From Isoetes taiwanensis (taxonomy: Eukaryota > Streptophyta > Lycopodiopsida > Isoetales > Isoetaceae): a stretch of DNA of 64,000 nt. Positions 43,206-53,124 of this stretch are shown here, piece after piece. Positions within the stretch are counted from its first letter, which is position 1. Every line of letters starts with the position of its first letter. Both the position numbers and the translations under genes were made by a program. Location: the NCBI GenBank assembly GCA_021234155.1, contig JAJEKV010000028.1:9006134-9070133 (forward strand), read 5' to 3'. Below the pieces are notes generated by a model. That model saw only the letters and a list, made by a program, of their open reading frames with translations, was not told the origin of the DNA and did not search any database.

Positions 43206-44340
43206 TTTGTACGAGCTTGTTGTAAAGTTCTTGGATGCAAGAGCTTAATGGAAGAAAATTTCTGTTGCAATGCCGTAAGGAACCAAATTGGCCGATCATG
43301 AGAAGAGCTCCCCAGAAGAAGACTAAGCAAAGTGTTAAACCGACTCATAAAATCTTTTACTGATTCATCCCACATTGACGGAGAGTTTGCCACTGATGTT
43401 TTAGATCATCCTCAAAATCATCAGAAAGAAATTCCTGTTTGGGCAATTTTTGCATACGTCTCCAAGTAGCAACAGGATATCCCGCTTCACGTACTAACTT
43501 AAAAATAGTGGACCACCATAGAAGTGGACCACCACCGGCTCTCCTTCTAAACAGTGGACCACCATAAAATTGGTTCTCCTTCTAACTGACAACACGATTA
43601 ATACAACTTCCTATCCTCCAAATGACCGTGTTCTTGGAAGAAATCATCCATCTTGGTTGACAACGCACCCAATACAATTTCCTTTCCTCCAAATGATCGT
43701 GTTCTTGGAAGAAATCATCCATTTTGGTTATCTTTATAGTGAAACACCATCCCGTTCGGCCGTAAAAAATGTAAGAACTTCCTTAGGATCTTCCAGAAAT
43801 TTCTTTTTAGTAGCTTTCTTTTTATCCGTATGATGACTAGAATCATCAAAGTCATTCCCTCCATCGATTCCCACCAGGCGGAGAATCTCGAGCCTTTGAA
43901 TCGTCGCTATTGGTTGGCTCACCATGTCGGGGTCATCGAGCCTTTGAATAGTCGCTACTGGTTGGCTCACCATGTCGGGGTCAACATGCTACCGTGCTAC
44001 CTTATGATTGTTGAAATTTTGTACCCTCGAAAACCTTTCGATCGTTGAGCTTTTTAGTCTTGGATAACAATTCCCGCAGTCTAGAGACTTCCCTAATTGA
44101 AACACCATTTTCACATATCTCATCTAGAGCGTCCAACATCTCCTCCTCCATCCATTGGCCTCTTTTTGTTGGCTTCCTCGTCATTGTAGTTACAGGCCCG
44201 CTGGCTTGGAATCCCTTCTTCTTGGATTTGGGCGCACAAATCGGTTTGCTAGTGACTGATGTTGCCGTTTTGCTACTACTCGGCGTTGTAGCTTCGATCT
44301 CTGGACGGGCTCTTGTCCACACCATTCTCTCGTGTGATGC
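43190..44340 (-). pseudogene. Retrotransposon gag-like fragment with possible HTH segment
   Basis: Reading leftward, a frame from 44325 gives a Ser/Thr/Lys-rich start then KRGQWMEEEMLDALDEICEN and GVSIREVSRL, which resembles a pipsqueak-type HTH. Next come two copies of DPDMVSQPVATIQRL (the second with I for V) and a basic-acidic stretch (KKKATKKKFLEDPKEVLTFF). Further on, KLVREAGYPVATWRRMQKLP, QEFLSDDFEDDLKHQW, SVKDFMSRFNTLLSLLLGSS and HDRPIWFLTALQQKFSS read as a gag core. The frame is interrupted several times, and 72-bp direct repeats lie at about 43600-43735. It runs into the AT-rich array at 43200 without a zinc knuckle or pol. The gag assignment is moderate; the HTH is a resemblance only. 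Confidence 0.5.
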
Positions 44341-44604
44341 GAAAATAGGGATTTGATTGGGTTCTTGGCCGGAACAAAGGATCCCTGTGCGGATTTTTCA
44401 ACCCCGAACAATTTCCAATATCATTCATCTTGCTTGCATGCATTGAGGCTAGAAATTGCGCGCAAATTCCAGCCCACAGCATTGATTCATGCCTCGAAAT
44501 GGGCACGTTTGGTGGTTTGTATGCGTGCGATGGGTGGGTCTTTGGTACGGGCACCCTAGCTTCTAGACCCACGTAGCCGGGACACCTGCCTGTCGTTCAG
44601 GGGG

Positions 44605-44650
44605 GTTGCTGGGCCGCGTGAAGGCGACTTTTTGTACCATAGCACACTCA
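44605..44650. repeat. Shared 32-bp sequence, copy 1
   Basis: GGGCCGCGTGAAGGCGACTT and the following TTTTGTACCA recur at about 57846-57878 in the same orientation. In both places the sequence adjoins a GGTCCAC or GTGGACC motif at the edge of an AT-rich array. They probably mark equivalent ends of one repeat family. Confidence 0.7.
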
Positions 44651-44654
44651 CCCC

Positions 44655-45335
44655 GGTTTTTGGTCCACTGTTGAAAACATCAGTTTTGGTAGGTCTACAT
44701 GTCCTGTTTTCAAAGAATCCTACATGTGGATTTGTGAAGGTATGGTTTTGTTCGATAATGGTGTTCTTTTTTCAGTGGACTAAAACATCCACTGTTGTTT
44801 TGTAGTTTCTTCTATTGTGACATGTCATTTTATAATACAATCCACTGTAGGAAAGAGTACTTGAATTTCTACATGTCTAATAATTCTATTGTCACATGTC
44901 TTTATAGATGTAGGAAAGAATATTTGATTCTCTACATGTCCTATACTTCCATTCACATGTCTTTATAGTAGTAGGGTTAGTACTTTTATTTGCTAAGGCA
45001 TTGTAGGAAAGAATACATGAATTACGACGTGTGTAATACTTCTATTGTCACATGTCTTTATAGAAGTCGGAAAGAATACTTGATTCTCTACATGTCATAT
45101 GCTTCCATGTCACATGTCTTTATAGTAGTAGGACCAGTACTTTATTTGCTAAGGCATTGTAGGAAAGAATACATGAATTACGACATGTGTAATACTTCTA
45201 TTCTCACATGTCTTTATAGAAGTAGGAAAGAGTACTTGATTCTCTACATGTCCTATCCTTCCATATCACGGGTCTTTATAGTGGTAGGGCCAGTACTTGA
45301 TTTGCTACATGTGATGCGTGCTGCACGATCACATG
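44655..45335. repeat. ACATGTC tandem array with about 185-bp higher-order period
   Basis: Sub-units such as GTAGGAAAGAATACTTGATT, CTCTACATGTCCTATACTTC and TCACATGTCTTTATAGTAGT alternate with GCATTGTAGGAAAGAATACA and GAATTACGACATGTGTAATA. The longer block with GCTAAGGCATTGTAGG recurs at about 44994 and 45151. The array ends immediately before the Helitron-type hairpin at 45308. Confidence 0.85.
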
Positions 45336-45414
45336 TTCTTATACTAGTATTCCATGTAACACAAGTTACTTCAACTACTTCAATTACTTAACACCTATTT
45401 TTGCATAACGTGGG

Positions 45415-46935
45415 CACCAACATGCCAAGGTGGCTCTAACATGCCACCTAGGCTCAAAACATGCCAAGGTGGCTCCAACATGCCACCTAGGCTCCAACAT
45501 GACAAAATGGCTCAAACATGCCACCCAGGGCTCCAACGTGCTCAAACATGCCACGGGGCTCCAACATGCCACCTATGCTCCAACTTGCCAAGGTGGCTCA
45601 AATATGCCACGTGGGCTCCAACATGCCACCTAGGCTCCAACATTCCAAGGTGGCTCAAACATGCCACATAGGCTCAAACATGCCATGCGGGGCTCACTTA
45701 GGCTCAAAATGCCAAGGTGGCTCCAACATGCCACCTAGGCTCAAACATGCCAAGGTGGCTCAAACATGCCACCTAGGCTCCCAACATGCCACCTAGGCTC
45801 AAACATGCCAGGTGGCTCAAACATGCCAAGGTGGGCTCAAACATGCCACCTAGGCTCCAACATGCCACCTAGGCTCAAACATGCCAAGGTGGCTCAAACA
45901 TGCCACGTGGGCTCCACCATGCCACCCAGCCTCCAACATGCCAAGGTGGCTCACAACATGCCACCTAGGCTTAAATATGCCAAGTTGGCTCAAACATGCC
46001 ACCTAGGCTCCAACATGCCACCGCGGGCTCTAACCCGCCCACCTAGGCTCAAACATGCCACGGCTCCAACATGCCACGTGCCAAGGTGGCTCCAACATGC
46101 CACCTAGGCTCCAACGTTGCTCAAACATGCCACGCGGGCTCTAACATGCCACCTATGCTCCAACTTGCCAAGGTGGCTCAAATATGCCACGTGGGCTCCA
46201 ACATGCCAAGGTGGCTCAAGCATGCCACACAGGCTCCAACATGCCACCTTGGCTCAAACATGCCACGTGGTCTCCAACATGCCACCTAGGCTCCAACATG
46301 CCAAGGTGGCTCCAACATGCCAAGGTGGCTCAAACATGCCACCCTAGGCTCCAACGTGCTCAAACATGCCAAGGTGGCTCAAACATGCCCGTGGGCTCCA
46401 ACATGCCAAGGTGGCTCAAACATGCCACCTAGGCTCAAACATGCCAAGGTGGTTCCCACATGCCAAGGTGGCTCCAACATGCCACCTAGGCTCAAACATG
46501 CCAAGGTGGCTCAAACATGCCACCCAGGTCGCAACATGACAAAATGGCTCAAACATGCCACCTAGGCTCCAACGTGCTCAAACATGCCACGGGCTCCAAC
46601 ATACCACCTATGCTCCAACTTGCCAAGGTGGCTCAAATATGCCACGTGGGCTCCAACATGCCACCTAGGCTCCAACATTCCTAGGTGGCTCAAACATGCC
46701 ATCTAGGCTCCAACATGCCACCCGGGCTCAAACATGCGGTGGCTCAAACATGCCAAGGTGGGCTCAAACATGCCACCTAGGCTCCAACATGCCAAGGTGG
46801 CTCAAACATGCCACGTGGACTCTATAATGCCACGTGGGCTCCAACATGCCAAGGTGGCTCCAACATGCCATCTGGGGCTCCAACATGCCAAGGTGGCTCG
46901 GGGCATGCCACCTAGTCTCAAGCATGCCACCTAGG
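45415..46935. repeat. 19-bp minisatellite, array 3 (left arm of foldback locus)
   Basis: Same CCTAGG, AAGGTGG and CACGTGG unit classes. A longer phrase with CCAACGTGCTCAAACATGCC and ACCTATGCTCCAACTTGCC recurs near 45533, 46107 and 46570, so the array has a higher-order layer. It passes directly into the 155-bp arm at 46922. Confidence 0.95.
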
Positions 46936-47076
46936 CACCCCAAGTGGTGACATGGCATGCCAAGTAAGCAAGGTCAAGTTTTGACTAGGGCCAAAACCAA
47001 AGATGTCCATCTTTGGTCTTTTCATTGGGTGATGTTGGCAAATTTTAGGTGACATGGCTAGATGATGGTGACATGG
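46922..47076. repeat. Foldback arm, left
   Basis: GTGGTGACATGGCATGCCAA, AGATGTCCATCTTTGGTC and TTGGGTGATGTTGGCAAATT. It is about 93% identical by eye to the reverse complement of 49824-49980. With the adjoining 19-bp arrays it forms long inverted ends around 47.08-49.82 kb. Confidence 0.9.
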
Positions 47077-47159
47077 ACCTTGGATGTCTTTAAAACAGGC
47101 GCAAAAGCACCTCGGCCGCCCCTTTCTTGTGAAGGGGAGTCTCCGAAAGGTATATATGC

Positions 47160-49200
47160 TGGTGCATTTTTTCTTATGTATGCAGCGTCATCTTGCACAT
47201 CCCGCCAAGATTTCACCTTTTTCGAGACCCGGATTTTTATCGTGCTTTTTCTTTGTGTTTATGCTCAGGAATTCATAATTAATGCATGGGGGGGGGAAAA
47301 TCCTGGTTTTCAGCCAGCTGGCTTGCCAAGTGGCCCGAGAGTATAGGAAAATCGGTATTTCCGGATGAGTTATAGACCCTCGATTTTTATTGGGATGGCT
47401 GGCCCCCGACAAAGGTTTAGACCACGTTTTTGATTTTGGGGCATGGAGGAGGCCCCGGATTGGCGATCCGGACCTCGCCCGGCGTCGTCGAAGCGGCGAA
47501 ATTACCCTAGGGGACAAGTTCCACGGGCGAGTTTTTCCTGAGGGGATCAATCACTTACCCCTCACTAGGAGGTATTCAAAGATTCAAAGATCCACCTCCA
47601 TGCCAATTGACTACAAGTGTGTAGTAAACGACCTACTTTGGCGTTTCTTGGAGGGGGGTGGTCTTCTGCCCATGAAACTTGGTCCCCTAGGTAATGGGGA
47701 TGTTTCGGGTCCATTGGCAGAGCCGGTTCTTGCTTCGAGTGGGGGTCCGGCCCCGCCCTCCTCGGCCCGGCTTGGACTAGCTGCGAGAACAAGATACACG
47801 GGGTTCACCCCGAGGCCCCGGGGTAGAAGATTGAAGTGAGAATAGCAAAGCACTAGGACTGCTAGGTGGTATACATGTGACCACGGAGAAGCAAAGCTAG
47901 CTCCACTACCTAGTAGGGCGTTACCGACCCGGTGGTCTCCTGGGAAGGGGGGTTGGCTCGAAGCTTCGTCTCATGCCTCTCGCTTGTGCTTCCATTGCGG
48001 TGCATTTTCTCTTGCGTGTGCGGTCATCGCACATCCCGCCAAGATTTTTTTTTTTTCGAGACCCAATTTTTATCTCGTGCTTTTCTTTGTGTTTATGCTC
48101 GGAAATTCATAATTAATGCATGGGGCGGGGAAAAATCCCGGGTTTTCAGCCGGCTGGCTTGCCAATTGGCCCCGAGAGTATAGGAAAATCCCCGGTATTT
48201 CCGGATGAGTTTTAGACCCTCGATTTTTGATTGGGATGGCCACCGCTATTGGCCTTGGCGGGGGGTTTAGACCACGTTTTCGATTTTGGGGCATGGAGGA
48301 GGCCCGATTGGCGATCCGACCTCTGCGTCGTCCGAAGCGGCGAAATTACCCTAGGGGACAAGTTCCCTACGAGTTTTTTTCCCGGGGGATCAATCACTTA
48401 CCCCTCACTAGGAGGTATTCAAAGATCCACCTCCATGCCAATTGACTACAAGTGTGTAGTAAAACGACCTACTTTGGCATTTCTTGGAGAGGGGTGGTCT
48501 TACGCCTACTCAAACTTGGTCCCCTAGGTAATGGGATGTTCGGGGTCCATTGGCGGAGCCGGTTAGGAGTGGGGGTCCGGCCTCCTCGGCCCGGCTTGGA
48601 TTAGCCTGCAAGAACAAGATACTTGGGGTTCACCCCGAGGCCCCAGTAGAAGATTGAAGTGACAATAGGAGCACTAGGGCTGCTAGGTGGTATACATGTG
48701 ACCACGAGAAGAAAAAGCTAGCTCCACCGCTTCGAGGGGCGTACCGACCCGGTGGCCTAGGGGGAAGGGGTTGGCTCGGAAGCTCGTCTCATGCCTGCAG
48801 GCCATTGCTTCTATTGTCCGGTGCATTTTCTCTTTGCGTGTGCAGCGTCATGTTGCATATCCCGCCAAGATTTCACCTTTTTTCGAGACCGGGATTTTTA
48901 TCGTGTTTTTTTTTTTTTGTGTTTATGCTCAGGAAATTCATAATTAATGCATAGGGGGGAAAAATCCTGATTTTCAGCCAGCTGGCTTGCCAAGTGCATG
49001 GCGAAAGATAAGAAAATCCCGGTATTTCCGGGTGAGCTTTAGACCCTCGATTTTTGATTGGGATGGCCACACCGATGGTCCTACCCGGCGGGGTTTAGAC
49101 CACGTTTTTGATTTTGGGGCATGGAGGCCGGGATTGGCGATCCGACCTCTCCATGTCATCTGAACATGGGGAAATTACCCTAGGGGACAAGTTCCACGGC
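47160..49200. repeat. 830-bp tandem repeat, two copies and a truncated third
   Basis: CCCGCCAAGATTT starts recur at 47201, 48035 and 48861, giving periods of 834 and 826. Shared landmarks include ATTCATAATTAATGCAT, TTCAGCCAGCTGGCTTGCCA or close, TTTAGACCACGTTT, ATTACCCTAGGGGACAAGTT and CCTACTTTGGCGTTTCTTGG. The last two tie this unit to repeat X. Open frames occur in all copies but with shifting frames; no protein is supported. Confidence 0.92.
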
Positions 49201-49214
49201 CCTCTTGATCGAGG

Positions 49215-49745
49215 GAGCATCCCGAATGTAAATCCTACCAAACCCTAGGGTTTGGTAGGGTTTACATCTCGCGATCAAGGCGGAGACCAACACATCCTAA
49301 ACTTTGCATGGAGTTCTCTGTCGTATGCTCGGGGACCATGCCCGGAGATGGGTCGAATCCCCAAGGAAGATATTTTGGGGCATGCTTTTCTGCACTCCCC
49401 TTCTTTGGAAAGGGGGCTTGTGAAGGAGTCTCCCAAAGGTAAGGCCGCAGACGGAAATTTGGCTCTGTCTCCCGGTGCCATGAGGGTAATCCAAAGACGG
49501 GTATTCCACGCCGGATCACGGGCCCTACGGGTCATCCAGAGCATCCCAGAATGTAAACCCTATCAAACCCTAGGGTTTGCTAGGGTTTACATCTCGAAAG
49601 GCCAAGAGGAGACTCACACATCCGAAACTTTGCATGGAGTTCTCTCGTGTATGCTCGGGGACCATGCGGAGATGGGGTCGAATCCCCCCAAGCAACATGC
49701 TGATCCGCACTCCCCTTCACCGGAAAGGGGCTTGTGAGTTCTCCA
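49215..49745. repeat. 325-bp tandem repeat with telomere-motif palindromes
   Basis: Two units share AAACTTTGCATGGAGTTCTC (about 49299 and 49625), TATGCTCGGGGACCATGC and CACTCCCCTTC. Each begins with a 38-base near-perfect palindrome centred on AAACCCTAGGGTTT (49228-49265 and 49553-49590), which is two plant telomere repeats head to head. No gene is evident. Confidence 0.92.
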
Positions 49746-49823
49746 AGATCCTTCTATTCTATCCCTTGCCAAACTCCTCTACAAAAATTTCAAAGGTTAT
49801 CATATTTCTTGCATAAAGTCCTA

Positions 49824-49980
49824 GTCACGTCACCACCATCTAGCCATGTCACCCAAAATTTGCCAACATCACCCAATGAAAAGACCAAAGATGGACATCT
49901 TTTCATTTTTGGCCTAGTCAAAACTTGGCCTTGCTTACTTGACATGCCATGTCACCACTTGGAGTGCCTAGGTGGCATGC
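49824..49980. repeat. Foldback arm, right
   Basis: Inverted partner of 46922-47076, passing directly into reverse-orientation 19-bp units (AGGTGGCATGCTTGAGCCT...). Confidence 0.9.
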
Positions 49981-50440
49981 TTGAGCCTAGGTGGCATGCC
50001 TGAGCCACCTTTGCATGTTGGAACCTAGGTGGCATGTTGGAGCCTCCTTGGCATATGGAGCCACATTGACATGTTTGAGCCTAGGTGGCATGTTAGAGCT
50101 TAGGTGGCATGTTTGAGCCACCTTGGCATGTTAGAGCCCACGTGGCTCAAACATGCCACCTAGGCTCCAACATGACAAGGTGGCTCAAACATGCCACATG
50201 GGCTTCAACATGCCACCTAGGCTCCAACATGCCAAGGTGGCTCAAACATGCCACGTGGGCTCCAACATGCCACGTGGGCTCCAACATGCCAAGGTGGCTC
50301 TAACATGCCACCTAGGCTCAAACATGCCAAGGTGGCTCCAACATGCCACTTAGGCTCCAACATGCAAAATGGCTCAAACATGCCACCTAGGCTCCAACGT
50401 GCTCAAACATGCCACGCAGGCTCCAACATGCCACTGGACT
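49950..50440. repeat. 19-bp minisatellite, array 4, with orientation switch
   Basis: Units are reversed (GAGCCTAGGTGGCATGTT type) up to about 50138, then forward (CTCAAACATGCCACCTAGG). The switch point GAGCCCACGTGGCTC is itself palindromic around CACGTG (50139-50144). Confidence 0.92.
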
Positions 50441-50489
50441 CAAAACTGACTCTGCCAATGGACTCAAAACGTTGACATTACCCTGAAGA

Positions 50490-52200
50490 CCAAGTTTCAT
50501 GGGCAAAATTGTTTGGGATCATTCGGGATGGCCAATAGATCCAAACTCGGTTATTTCAGTTGCCATGGCTCAAGAATGCACGTTTAGAAAAAGACACACC
50601 TAGGCTCAAACATGCCAAATACGGCTCCAACATCCCAAATACGCTCCAACATGCCAAATACGCTCCAACATGCCAATGTGGGTCAGGCATGGCACCTAAG
50701 CTCAAGCATGCCATCTAGGCATTCCGAGTGGGGATATGGCACGTAAACCCTGTGCCTTGCTAGGTTATTGTAGGGTTTACGTTATGGAGGTCGGGCTTTG
50801 GTCCGTTGCACTTGGGACATGGTCGAAAGCAAAATACCGTTGAAAACACGAGGCAGTAGAAATTGCAAGAATGGGGTTTTGATTTATTCTCCTCCTAGTT
50901 TTGCAATTAAAAGTGTAGAGCGCCTTATGCAGTAGCAAAATTGTTTGGGGTCACTCGGATTGGCGACTAGATCGAAACTCTGTTATTTCAGTTCTCATGG
51001 CTCCCCATGCATGTTTAGAAATGGTCCACCTAGTTATCAAAGAAGTCGACCACGTTTTGGCCTCCAAAACGTAAACCCCAATGGGTTGCTAGGTTATTGT
51101 GGGGTTTACGTTATGGAGGTCCAGTTTATTGATTGCACTTGAGACATGGTCGAAGTCAGCAGATTGAAAACCGAAGCAATAGAAATTGACGAAATGGGGT
51201 TTGGATTTACCGAGGCGGGGCTTTCCTACCAGTGCTCCTCCGGGAGGGCAAATGCCGATGCCTCCCTTCCCGGAACCGGTTTCCTATCCCGGCCGCTGAA
51301 TTCTCCATTCAACTAACTTGCTTTCGAAAGCAGCTCAAAAATTCAAGATCCTGTCCGGAGAGAACATATAAAACCCAAAGTGTCCCGCAATCGGACGGTG
51401 TAGAAAACCAAGTGTTTTGTCGTCGGGCAAGCATAAAGGCCCCTGAATGGAGATTTGACTTCGCCATGTCATCCCAAACAACGAAATTACCCTAGGGACC
51501 AAGTTACACCGGTCATTTTTTTGCAAAAGAAACACGAACCCTCTACATGGCGATTGATCGCACCCTTCGCTAAGGCCAATTCACTACTAACGTGTTGGAC
51601 ATGAGCTACTTTGACGCGTCCGGGGAGCGGTGGTCTTTCGCCACCGAAACTTGGTCTCTGTGGTAATGTCGATGTTTCAAGTCCGTTGGGCAGTCGGATC
51701 ACAGTTCTGGGGTGGGAGAGTTGCCCGTCCGTGGCCAAGGACCTTCCAGAGAGGACCTTTGGGACGAACTTCTTCTGGAAGGTTTTAGGGCTCGCCATGC
51801 AGCGTCAACGCCTCCCACTACCTCATGACATTGTGCAAGATTCGGTCCACCGGCTAGCTGGGTATGGCCTCCAAAACGCAAACCCCGCAGGCCTTGCCCT
51901 GTGTTATTGTAGGGTTTACGTTATGGAGGCCAAAACGTGGTCAGTTGCACTTGGGACCTGGTGTACCTTTTTCGAACATGCATGCGGAGCCATGGCAACT
52001 GAAATAACAGACTTTGGATCTATTGGCGATCCCGACTCATTCCAAAAAAATTTGCTACTACAAAATGTGTTCTTGACTTCTAATTATGCGATCGGGAGGA
52101 GGATAAATCCAAACCCCATTTCGTCAGTTTCTATTGCTTCTGGTTTTCAACTGCAGCTTCTCGACCATGTCTCAAGTGCCACTGAATAAAACTCGACCTC
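50490..52200. repeat. Dispersed repeat X, partial and full copies (+)
   Basis: X landmarks recur: ATAGATCCAAACTCGGTTAT near 50540, hairpins at 50742-50781, 51070-51110 and 51876-51920, CTCCTCCGGGAGGGC near 51235, GTGTTGGACATGAGCTACTT near 51591 and GGACCTTCCAGAGAGGACC near 51740. The stretch from about 51230 to 51930 is a fairly complete forward copy. Confidence 0.8.
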
Positions 52201-53110
52201 CATAACGTAAACCCTACAATAACCTAGCAACCCACAGGGTTTACGTTTTGGAGGCCATACCCTGGTCAGATTGGACCAGGATTTTGCACTTGTCATGAGG
52301 TAGTGGGAGGGCGTTGAAGCCAGAAGATGAAGCCCTAAAACCTTCCAGAAGAAGTTCGTCCCAAAGGTCCTCTCTGGAAGGTCCTTGGCCAGGGACGGGC
52401 AACTCTCCCACCCCGGAACTGTGATCTGACTCTGCCAACGGACTTGAAACATCGACATTACCCTGGAGACCAAGTTTCGTGGGCAGAAGACCACCCCTGC
52501 TCCCGGACGCGCCAAAGTAGCTCATGTCCAACACGTTAAGTAGTGAATTGGCCTTAGCGAAGGGCGCGAATACCGCCATGTAGAGGGTTCGTGTTTCTTT
52601 TTTGCCAAAAAATGACCGTGTAACTTGGTCCCTAGGGTAATTTCCCATTTGTTCGGGACGACATGGCTAAGTCAAATCTCCATTAAAGGGGCCTTTGTCT
52701 TGCCTTAACGACAAAACACTTGGTTTTCTACATCGCCGACCGCAGGACACTTTGCGGTTTTATATGTTCTCCTGACGGATCTTGAATTTTTTGAGCACCG
52801 CTCGAAGCAAGTTACTTGAATGGAGAATTCAACGATTCGGATAGGGAAACCGGTTAGGAAGGGAGGCATCGACATTTTCCCTCCCGAGGAGGAGCACTGG
52901 TAGGAAAGCCTGCCTCGGTAAATCCAAACCCCATTTCGTCAGTTTCTATTGCTTCAGGTTTTCAACTGCAGCTTCTCGACCATGTCTCAAGTGCAACTGA
53001 ATAAAACTCGACCTCCATAACGTAAACCCTACAATAACCTAGCAACCCACAGAGTTTACGTTTTGGAGGCCATACCCTGGTCAGATTGGACCAGGATCTT
53101 GCACAATGTC
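52201..53110. repeat. Dispersed repeat X, inverted copy (-)
   Basis: Reverse complement of the forward copy at about 51230-51930: GGTCCTCTCTGGAAGGTCC (about 52368), CGCCAAAGTAGCTCATGTCC (about 52510) and CTCCCGAGGAGGAGCACTGG (about 52883). Its first 100 bases (52143-52290) recur directly at 52968-53110, both with the CGTAAACCCT hairpin. Confidence 0.85.
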
Positions 53111-53124
53111 ATGAGGTATGCTCA

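Larger units (their letters stand above)
41284..45347 (+). mobile_element. Putative Helitron (+) with a captured peroxidase fragment
   Basis: The 3' end is well formed: a 28-base hairpin (45308-45335; outer arms CATGTGAT and ATCACATG, inner arms CGTGC and GCACG), eight bases, then CTAG (45344-45347) followed by T, as in Helitrons. The 5' end is inferred: TCTATAGTTAATAAAAATCA at 41284 follows an A, and it is the nearest upstream TC context that I judged suitable. Inside lie a peroxidase fragment, a minus-strand gag-like segment and two tandem arrays, so nesting is likely. The 3' end is credible; the 5' end is tentative and conflicts with pairing the array at 42575-43205 with those at 31-37 kb. 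Confidence 0.45.

Noticed and set aside
45415-46935. CRISPR-like array
   Set aside because: Units are contiguous 19-mers without unique spacers, in a plant genome; this is a minisatellite.
38917-52648. Repeat X as a protein-coding gene (LLWRFLE.. frame)
   Set aside because: The frame is open in some copies only, with frame changes between conserved blocks; conserved hairpins and shared non-coding blocks fit a non-coding repeat better. Left as an open point in the findings.
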